This document shows positions 1 to 6,500 of a stretch of DNA of 11,822 nucleotides, in pieces. The translations under genes and the position numbers were made by a program. The DNA is from Firmicutes bacterium UBA4845 (GTDB taxonomy: Bacteria; Bacillota; Clostridia; Tissierellales; Sedimentibacteraceae). The number at the start of each line of letters is the position of its first letter. The first letter of the stretch is position 1. The notes beneath the pieces are model-generated. The model had not been told where the DNA came from, did not search any database, and saw only the letters and a program-made list of their open reading frames with translations. The DNA is taken from assembly GCA_002399975.1 (NCBI GenBank), contig DHER01000045.1, forward strand, positions 1 to 11,822. The letters run 5' to 3'.

Positions 1-1036
1 GGTTTTCAGCCTCTTTAATTTGAGCAGATAATTGATTAAAATTATCCGTTACAGTTTGTGCTTTTTTCTTTAAATCCCTATAGTCAAGCAAGTTATTTTC
101 TGTTAAGTAATTCATGGTCTGTGCCATCTGTTTTAAATTAAAAATCTTTGCCCATCGTTCATATCCGGCACCTTTTCCTGCTTGCAATTTTGCTTGTATA
201 TCCACTAAAAGATTAATATGAGATTGAGGCTTTTCAGATACTTTCTTTTTATTAACAAAAGATTTTTTACCGTCAATAACTGCCTTGATTTCTTCCTCAG
301 AATATCCATTACCCAAAGAACGCAGGCGAATAAACTTCTTTTGATCTTTGTTTTTAAAAGCGAGATATTTCCCTTGTTTAATAAAGTATCCTGCTTGCTC
401 AATTTCCAATAAGAAAGCATCAAAATTTGTAGGCTTTTTTGAAAGTATTTCATCTATTGTATTTCTCAGATTTTGTGAATGGGTAACAGGTTTTTTATCT
501 CCAAGCCATTTGCCATAATGATTTTTGCCCCGCTTTGGATTTTCAATAATAGACAGTCCATTCTCAAGACAAATACGGTCAGATATTTTCCCTACAGCTT
601 TGCCTGAACCTAAGAAATCACGAAATTTTTTTGTGCAATCCAGTGATGTGGAATTAAAAATTATGTGATTATGAATATGAGCCTTATCTATATGGGTAGC
701 GACAAAAAAAGCATGATTCCCTTTTGTAAACTTTAAAGCTAAGTCATAACCAATTTTATTAGCAATCTCTGGTGTAACTTCACCCGGTTTAAAAGACTGC
801 CGTATCTGATAAGCTATTACATCATTTGCTTGCTTTCTACCTGTGATATCAGAATAGACTCGCTTTGATAACAGGAATTCCCCTAGTACCGTTTTAGGGT
901 CGCATTCATAGGAACTAACATATTTACCATCATTGGTTTTGTCAGGGTTTATTGCATAATCTGTACGGTCTGCAATACAATCAGCAATAGATTTTCCTTT
1001 GTTTAGGTGCAAAGAAATTAAGCGTGTTGTTGCCAC
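1..1036 (-). CDS. MOBP-type relaxase (mobilization nuclease), C-terminus cut by window edge
   Basis: I translated this by hand: 345 codons are present and open to the left edge. It is a relaxase that would nick oriT, bind the 5' end covalently through a tyrosine and pilot the strand through the conjugation channel. Seen: an N-terminal block with Tyr27 in the context RTDYAINPDK, the probable catalytic tyrosine, and the three-histidine metal motif HIDKAHIHNH at residues 115-124, followed by IIFNS. The region after about residue 190 is helical and charged. This is the pattern of the relaxase/mobilization nuclease family in Tn1549-like elements. The start is GTG at 1034-1036, chosen because AAAGGAGGT lies 7 nt upstream and the protein begins MATTRLISLHL as relatives do. 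A terminator-like hairpin sits directly before it, so transcription probably depends on read-through. The MOB subclass is inference from memory of the family. Confidence 0.93.
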   Translation of the reverse strand, partial: MATTRLISLHLNKGKSIADCIADRTDYAINPDKTNDGKYVSSYECDPKTVLGEFLLSKRVYSDITGRKQANDVIAYQIRQSFKPGEVTPEIANKIGYDLALKFTKGNHAFFVATHIDKAHIHNHIIFNSTSLDCTKKFRDFLGSGKAVGKISDRICLENGLSIIENPKRGKNHYGKWLGDKKPVTHSQNLRNTIDEILSKKPTNFDAFLLEIEQAGYFIKQGKYLAFKNKDQKKFIRLRSLGNGYSEEEIKAVIDGKKSFVNKKKVSEKPQSHINLLVDIQAKLQAGKGAGYERWAKIFNLKQMAQTMNYLTENNLLDYRDLKKKAQTVTDNFNQLSAQIKEAEN

Positions 1037-1043
1037 GAAAAGC

Positions 1044-1052
1044 ACCTCCTTT
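1044..1052 (-). promoter_or_regulatory. Ribosome binding site deciding the GTG start of the relaxase
   Basis: On the minus strand the sequence reads AAAGGAGGT, a near-perfect Shine-Dalgarno, 7 nt before GTG at 1036. No ATG in the same frame lies at a suitable distance, so the GTG is the start. The site begins only about 11 nt after the right-hand arm of the upstream hairpin, so the hairpin and the translation start sit close together. Confidence 0.85.
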
Positions 1053-1056
1053 AAAG

Positions 1057-1090
1057 TAAAAATGCACTTAGAGATATATAATCTAAGTGC
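1057..1090 (-). terminator. Intrinsic terminator between the HEPN-like gene and the relaxase
   Basis: A perfect 9-bp inverted repeat (GCACTTAGA at 1064-1072, TCTAAGTGC at 1082-1090) encloses a 9-nt AT loop. On the minus strand the stem is followed by ATTTTTA, which fits a factor-independent terminator for the two-gene cassette ending at 1100. The stem is only moderately GC-rich, so termination may be partial. On the plus strand the following tract is weaker (TTAAAATAATT). There is no room for a promoter between it and the relaxase start. Confidence 0.7.
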
Positions 1091-1099
1091 TTAAAATAA

Positions 1100-1759
1100 T
1101 TAGTATGACAAATATTCATCTGTAATATGATATATAAAGTCAAATATTTCATACAAATATGAAATGCTTTCTTTGAGTGATAAATAATCAATTGAATGAC
1201 TGCTTGTAAAATATAAATCGTTATCGGTGCTAATTAAATATCTCCAAACATCTGCGTTTTGATCTGTTTGTTTTGCAGAAGGATTTATTCTTTCAAAATC
1301 TCTTTGATCTGCCTCTTGAAATTCTTTAAGCAAGAGCCTAACTTTAGTAAGGTTTATACCTGCTAGCGAATAAGGTACAAAATCAGTTTTATTCCTTTTT
1401 ACCTCTTCAAGAGCAGCTTCATTATTTATAAATCCATCTACAACTTCTGTTTTTACTTCATCCCAAAGAGTTATTAAATTATGTCCACCTTTGGGTAATT
1501 TTCCCCAACACCGTAAATAAATATGTTTCAAAGAGATTTCTAAGCTATGTCGATAAGAAAATAAAATAGGAAAGATATATGTATCTAAAGTTTTAATATT
1601 TTCACTTTTTAAGGCAGTTCTCACCAAATCATCTGCGCTATTTTTATATCCTTCTCTAAGACCATATAAAGCTGAATCTTTATTTTGCCAACCAAAATGA
1701 GCTGATTGTTCCATGATTTTGCTTTCATAAAAGATTCTCATACTTACCTTATCCTTCAT
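1100..1759 (-). CDS. HEPN-like alpha-helical protein, second gene of a two-gene cargo cassette
   Basis: The protein has 219 residues, is soluble and shows no signal peptide. Seen: a hydrophobic helix leading into YRHSLEISLKHIYL at 69-82, then GHNLITLWDEV at 92-102, and later WRYLISTDNDLYF at 172-184. The combination RHxLExxLK, HxLxxLW and a late W/F-RY block is familiar to me from uncharacterised helical proteins of defence-type loci that look HEPN-like. It has no clean R-x4-6-H motif: the Arg-His pair is adjacent (R70, H71). The start is ATG at 1759 with GGGGAGGA 8 nt upstream. It follows the stop of the preceding gene by only 16 bp and is surely co-transcribed with it, so it may be its partner, antitoxin or second subunit. 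Catalytic role unknown. The DNA is more AT-rich than the neighbouring helicase gene, consistent with acquired cargo. Family assignment is from memory and uncertain. Confidence 0.8.
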   Translation of the reverse strand: MKDKVSMRIFYESKIMEQSAHFGWQNKDSALYGLREGYKNSADDLVRTALKSENIKTLDTYIFPILFSYRHSLEISLKHIYLRCWGKLPKGGHNLITLWDEVKTEVVDGFINNEAALEEVKRNKTDFVPYSLAGINLTKVRLLLKEFQEADQRDFERINPSAKQTDQNADVWRYLISTDNDLYFTSSHSIDYLSLKESISYLYEIFDFIYHITDEYLSY

Positions 1760-1775
1760 AAGTTGTGTCCTCCCC

Positions 1776-2528
1776 TTAACAATCTACATCATCAAATGAA
1801 CTCATAACTTCTTCTTCTATCTCATCCAGAATCTCTTTAATATATTGTGAAACAACTGCATAATCTTCAATTATTCTTTTAAGCTGAAAAACAGGATGAT
1901 TTTTTAAATTCGTATCAAAATCACTCATTACAGGAACATTTGGAGAATTTCTATGTATCATTTTATTCCTAAGTTCATTGACAAAGGAATGGTTACCTTT
2001 CCACTCTCCTTCACAATCCGTATTATCTTCTTGCTCAATATAGTTATAAATTTCTGCTGCTTTTATCTTAAACTCATCCCTATAATTTTTAGTAGGGCTA
2101 AATACCTGTTTGTAATAAACCTTCTCCTTTGGAATATCTATATCGTAAAAAAGTCTATATAACTGTGCCAGCATATCCCACAAACTTGAAGTACGAAACA
2201 AAGCATTTTCAATATAATAAAATGCAAGCACTTCCTCTTCTGAATCCGTTTTAATCAGACTAAATTCATTTATTACAGCTTCAGAATATGCATATTTGAT
2301 AGCTTCATTAAAAGACAATTTAATCTTCCAGTCCAAATCTTTTAGAGTATCATATATCGTTTTGTACTGCATTAGTTTTCCAAAGGGAGCTTCATTATCA
2401 TTTGCAGAAATTACTCCAAACAAAAATCTATCCTCACCAATCATTATCTTAAAGCGATTTGAATTGTAGTCTACCTCTGATAATTTGCTTTGAAAATAGA
2501 ATATTTCACTTTCTTTTTGATTTTTCAT
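1776..2528 (-). CDS. Probable HEPN-domain ribonuclease (Cthe_2314-like)
   Basis: The protein has 250 residues and no membrane segment. The key sign is RNKMIH at residues 187-192: R187, polar N188, four residues, then H192. This is the classic R-x4-6-H active motif of HEPN RNases, and it sits in a helix after the WKGNHSFVNEL stretch. Upstream, the helix YYIENALFRTSSLWDML at 104-120 resembles the Cthe_2314-type HEPN family as I remember it. The N-terminal 60 residues look beta-rich. The last 35 residues are acidic and helical, with EEE and DD clusters. HEPN proteins commonly cleave RNA as toxins or defence effectors. The start is ATG at 2528 with GGAGG 7 nt upstream. It is first in a two-gene unit, 16 bp from the next gene. 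No nucleotidyltransferase (MNT) partner is present, so this is not a standard HEPN/MNT pair. Substrate unknown. Confidence 0.85.
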   Translation of the reverse strand: MKNQKESEIFYFQSKLSEVDYNSNRFKIMIGEDRFLFGVISANDNEAPFGKLMQYKTIYDTLKDLDWKIKLSFNEAIKYAYSEAVINEFSLIKTDSEEEVLAFYYIENALFRTSSLWDMLAQLYRLFYDIDIPKEKVYYKQVFSPTKNYRDEFKIKAAEIYNYIEQEDNTDCEGEWKGNHSFVNELRNKMIHRNSPNVPVMSDFDTNLKNHPVFQLKRIIEDYAVVSQYIKEILDEIEEEVMSSFDDVDC

Positions 2529-2600
2529 CTTCTTTCCTCCAAAATAGAATTATTTAATATACTTTAAAGTTCAGCACGTAAATTCCAACTTTCAAAAATA

Positions 2601-2606
2601 ATTATA
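2601..2606 (-). promoter_or_regulatory. Possible -10 box for the HEPN cassette
   Basis: A perfect TATAAT on the minus strand lies about 73 bp before the ATG at 2528, in AT-rich DNA. No good -35 hexamer is found at 16-18 bp spacing (the best is ATGAAT), so a promoter here is only suggested. It falls downstream of the hairpin at 2673-2705, as expected if the cassette has its own transcription. Confidence 0.35.
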
Positions 2607-2666
2607 CTATACAACATCCTAAAATTCATTAATTGTTTTTCAATAAAAAATAGCAGAAGTTCCATC

Positions 2667-2705
2667 AAAAAACAAGGGTCGAGATAAACGGCTACGCCGC
2701 CCTTG
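2667..2705 (-). terminator. GC-rich hairpin followed by a T-run
   Basis: CAAGGG (2673-2678) pairs with CCCTTG (2700-2705). Inside is a smaller perfect stem CGGC-TAC-GCCG (2689-2699). On the minus strand the outer stem is followed by TTTTTT, so it can serve as an intrinsic terminator for the CD1845-type gene upstream. The nested arrangement and the high GC content, unlike the surrounding AT-rich DNA, also fit a protein-binding site or part of a transfer origin. Confidence 0.55.
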
Positions 2706-2736
2706 CTTTCCGCTGGTACTCCTGCTGTGTGTCAAT

Positions 2737-2770
2737 TAAGGGAGAAAGCCTTAAAATGCTTTCGCCCTTA
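2737..2770. repeat. 13-bp inverted repeat; candidate part of oriT
   Basis: TAAGGG-A-GAAAGC (2737-2749) is mirrored by GCTTTC-G-CCCTTA (2758-2770) with one mismatched pair and an 8-nt AT loop. It starts 12 bp after the stop codon of the CD1845-type gene. Neither strand has a proper T-run directly after the stem, so it is a poor terminator by itself. The right arm contains CGCCCTTA, which resembles the nick core I remember for IncQ-type origins, and the dyad lies between mobC and the relaxase gene. Transfer-origin function is inference. A regulatory or mRNA-stability role is equally possible. Confidence 0.45.
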
Positions 2771-2781
2771 TTCCATTTCCT

Positions 2782-3066
2782 TTATATTGATTTCAGCAAG
2801 TCATTTAATCCCTCTATCTTTGCTATCAGCCATGCCGCAAACATGGGTATTCCGTATGGACTAATTAGATATGCCAGCACAATAATTTTTATTCCTTCCG
2901 GAGTTTCTCTTAAAATGAAAATCGTTCCTAGTGCAATCATAAATACTACAAAGGACAATATTGACAGCACAGCAGTTGATAACAAACAAATAAAATCAAA
3001 AAACAATATAAGTACTGTAAGTATCAATGTAATAGGAAAAAACAAAATTTTAAGTAGTATTCGCAT
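2782..3066 (-). CDS. CD1845-family small membrane protein of Tn1549-like elements
   Basis: A 94-residue, very hydrophobic protein. It begins MRILLKILFFPITLIL and ends with an AAWLIAKIEGLNDLLKSI tail, a pattern I recognise from the CD1845 family found beside mobC and the relaxase gene in clostridial conjugative transposons. Probable membrane segments lie at about residues 7-27, 31-53 and 60-82, with the motif ISPYGIPMFAAWL in the last one. Its function is not known; a role near the transfer complex is only suggested by its constant company. The start is ATG at 3066 with TAAGGAGGT 5 nt upstream. It has its own likely promoter in the 97-bp gap after mobC. Length is normal for the family. Confidence 0.85.
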   Translation of the reverse strand: MRILLKILFFPITLILTVLILFFDFICLLSTAVLSILSFVVFMIALGTIFILRETPEGIKIIVLAYLISPYGIPMFAAWLIAKIEGLNDLLKSI

Positions 3067-3095
3067 AACTTACCTCCTTAAAAATTTTTAACCGT

Positions 3096-3124
3096 TTTAT
3101 ATAACTACAAGATACCACAAGCAA
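3096..3124 (-). promoter_or_regulatory. Candidate promoter for the CD1845-type gene
   Basis: On the minus strand TTGCTT (3119-3124) and TATAAA (3096-3101) are separated by 17 bp, a sigma-A-like arrangement with a moderate -35 and a good -10. It lies in the AT-rich gap between the mobC stop and the next ribosome binding site. No clear terminator hairpin is seen after mobC, so read-through could also supply the downstream gene. Confidence 0.45.
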
Positions 3125-3165
3125 CAAATATTGTCTATTTTACAAATATACAAATTATATAATTT

Positions 3166-3501
3166 TTAAATAGAAGAAAGACGGGAGAGTATTTCCCCCG
3201 TCATATCCCACAATTTATCGTAACTCTGTCCTAAATCTTCTATATCGGCTTTATAAATATTTCCTGTTTCATGCGCCCGTTTTGTCAGTTGATTCAGATT
3301 ATTACCAGTACGTCTAAGAAGTGTTACAAGTTCTCTAATATCCGATAAATCAAGATGAATAATATAGCCATCTACAGCCATTTTGCGAAGATAGGCTCCC
3401 ATGTTCTTTGTACCAAGCTGAGCCATCTTTTCATCTATTAAGCTACGTTCACGTTCTGTTACCATAAAGTGTAGCTGAACATTTCTTTTGCGATTTGCCA
3501 T
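3166..3501 (-). CDS. mobC: MobC-like relaxosome accessory protein
   Basis: The protein has 111 residues. The N-terminal 45 residues (RNVQLHFMVTERERSLIDEK, then MGAYLRKMAVDGYII) look like a ribbon-helix-helix DNA-binding domain. The remainder contains LLRRTGNNLNQLTKRAHETG at 61-80, the hallmark of the bacterial mobilisation MobC family. Such proteins bind oriT and help the relaxase open and nick DNA. The ATG at 3501 overlaps the last base of the helicase stop codon (TAATG), and GGAGGTG lies 5 nt upstream inside the helicase gene, so the two are translationally coupled. The usual partner, the relaxase gene, is about 2.1 kb further on, separated by the membrane protein gene and the HEPN cassette. 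Length is normal. Confidence 0.92.
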   Translation of the reverse strand: MANRKRNVQLHFMVTERERSLIDEKMAQLGTKNMGAYLRKMAVDGYIIHLDLSDIRELVTLLRRTGNNLNQLTKRAHETGNIYKADIEDLGQSYDKLWDMTGEILSRLSSI

Positions 3502-6500
3502 TATCTCACCTCCAGATGTTTACCTTGCTTTTCTTTGTGCTCTCTGCCTACCTGTGAGGGCTGCTTCAGGCTATCTAATACAGAGTGGCGTTCTTCTTTG
3601 GAAACCTCTCTATCATTTTGTTCTTGCGATACAGAAACACCTACACCCATGTTCAATTCAGTATCAAGAACAGTAAGTCGAGAAATTTTATCCTTTAGTT
3701 CCTGCTCTTGGGGGAATGGCTTACCAATTTCGGACTTCGCCGCTTCTTGCTGTTTATAGAGATTATCCAGTTGTTCCGTAACTGCTTTTAATCTGTTTGG
3801 CATATTGGCAATGGCATTATCTATACGGATAAGATTTCCTCTTGCATCCTTTCCCAACTTTACTGCATGGCTCATTGCTCCTTTTAAATTAAGCTGAAAT
3901 TCATTAAAAAAGCCATCATAAGACAGGTACATGGTAAAACCTCGATAACTACCAATTTCCATTGGTTCTTTACCTCTTACTTCTTTGCAAGTCTCAAGAA
4001 GAGCAACACCAGCTTTATCCTTATCTGTAAAGGTATTGCCTTTAATAAACATTGGTAAAAACTCACCTTCAGCAGGAATATTTTCAGAAATGGTCTTTAA
4101 GTCCTGCTCAAATCCTTTAATAAACCCCTTATTCTTTTCAATATTTTCAGGAAAGTATTTTAGTAGATTATCTTCCAAACGGTACTGGTTACTCTGATGG
4201 TTTGCTTTTAAAAGCTTCAGCTTTGCCACATCAATATCTAAATCCATTTTCTCTTTGATTTTAGGATTGCCAGCACAAAGAGCCTTGATTTCTGCATAGG
4301 ATAATGCCGCCTCATCCACATCTTCACAGGAACGGACAGGACTTTTTGAGGTCATAATCTGCGAGATGAATTTTTGCTTGTTTTCTACGGTTTGCCACAA
4401 ATAGGCATCAAAAGTTGATTCTGTTACATAGCGAAAAATATCTACTTCATCATTCATATTACCCTGTCTTTCAATTCTTCCTGCTCGCTGTGTTAAATCC
4501 CCCGGTCGCCACGGACAGTCAAGGTCATGAAGTGCCACAAGGCGGTCTTGAATATTTGTACCTGCACCACACTTTGCGGTACTGCCAATGAGTACACGGA
4601 CATCACCACTACGTACCTTAGCAAAGAGTTCCTTTTTTCTTACTTCTGTATTTGCCTCATGGATAAAGGCTACCTCATGGTCAGGTACACCTTTTGCAAC
4701 TAGCTTATCTCGGATATCATCATAGACATTGAAAGTTGCAGTATAATTAGCTTCCTCTTGAGTTAAACCATCTTCCAAAGCATAAAGCTCTATACCATTA
4801 ATGGTTTTATATCCTGCCTCTGCCACCCTTTGCTCCTGTGCTTTTCTGCCTTTGGGAGTAGAAATATCGCAGAAAACAAGCTGTGTCAGTTTTTCTGCTG
4901 AACCTTTATCCCAAATGTTATAGATATTATTTATACAGGCATTTACCTTGCTGTTTTCATCATCAGGAAGAAGTGGATTAACGATGCGTTGGTCAAGTCC
5001 TAATTTCCTTCCGTCAGAAGTGATCTTCAGCATATTATCTACAGAGGGGTCAACTTTGTTTGCATGGACATCGGCAGCTCTGTCCGATAGATTCTGAACC
5101 ATTTCCTCCTGTATTTCTGTAGGTTTTACTGCAATGGTATGATAGTTTGCCTTGGGGATAGGTAGGTTTAACTGGTCGGCTGTCTTAATATCTGCAACTT
5201 CTTTGAACATTGCCATAAGTTCAGGTAGATTAAAGAATTTAGAAAACCTCGTCCTTGCTCGGTATCCCGTTCCTTCAGGTGCAAGCTCAATGGCGGTTAC
5301 GGTTTCACCAAAGGTACTTGCCCACGAGTCAAAATGAACAAGTCCATTTCTTTGCAATGTATTGTATTGGAGATATCTCATCATGGTATAAAGCTCGGTC
5401 ATAGAGTTTGAAACAGGTGTACCCGTTGCAAATACAATACCTTTACCGCCTGTAAGTTCATCCATATACCGGCATTTCATAAACATATCACTGGACTTTT
5501 GGGCATCGGTAGTAGATACTCCTGCTACATTTCGCATTTTGGTATATAGAAATAGGTTCTTGTAATTATGTGCTTCATCTACATATAGTCTGTCAACACC
5601 AAGCTGTTCAAAGGTTACAACATCATCTTTACGTTCCTGCGATTGCAATTTATCCAATCTTTGCTCTAAGCCTTTTTTCGTTCGTTCTAACTGCTTGACA
5701 GTAAACCGTTCACCACCACTTGCTTTTACTTCTTCAATTCCTTCTAATATTTCATCAATCTGTTCACGAAGGAGTCGCTCCTGCCTTTCAAGGGACATAG
5801 GAATACGCTCAAATTGGCTGTGTCCAATAATAACTGCATCATAATCACCTGTGGCTATTCTGGCACAGAACTTCTTTCTATTTTTCGTTTCAAAGTCTTT
5901 CTTTGTGGCCACCAAAATATTGACGGCAGGGTAAAGTCTTAGGAATTCACTTGCCCATTGTTCTGTCAGGTGATTTGGCACAGCAAAGAGTGGTTTTTGA
6001 CAAAGTCCTAATCTTTTACTTTCCATAGCAGCAGCTACCATTTCAAAGGTCTTTCCTGCACCTACCTCATGGGCAAGGAGTGTATTATCTCCATAAAGTA
6101 TATGGGCAATGGCATTTACTTGATGAGGTCTTAATGTAATTTCTGGGTTTATACCAACAAAATTAATATGCTTTCCATCGTATTCACGAGGACGGATAGA
6201 GTTAAACTTTTCATTATACTTCTTAACTAAAGTCTGCCGTCTATCTGCATCCTTCCAAATCCAATCCTGAAATTCATCCTTAATAGCTTGTTGTTTTTGC
6301 TGTGCCAAAGTGGTGGCATCCTTATTTAATACACGTTTTTCCTTGCCATCTGCATCGGTTATAGTGTCATAAATACGAACATCACGAAGATTTAAGCTAT
6401 CCTCTAAAATACGGTAAGCATTGGCACGATCTGTTCCATAAGTAACATATGCAGCCACATTGTTATATCCAACGGCATTTTTATTGGTAATGTTCCATTC

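Noticed and set aside
205..453. Minus-strand 82-codon frame within the relaxase region
   Set aside because: It is a shifted frame of the relaxase gene, which is open through the left edge and carries the histidine motif.
1525..1555. Arg-His region of the 219-residue protein as a canonical HEPN catalytic motif
   Set aside because: R70 and H71 are adjacent and the next His is 9 residues after Arg, so the R-x4-6-H spacing is not met; only a HEPN-like relation is suggested.
2729..3091. Plus-strand open frame of 120 codons opposite the membrane protein gene
   Set aside because: It mirrors the CD1845-type gene, which has a strong ribosome binding site and recognisable family sequence; the plus frame has no family features.
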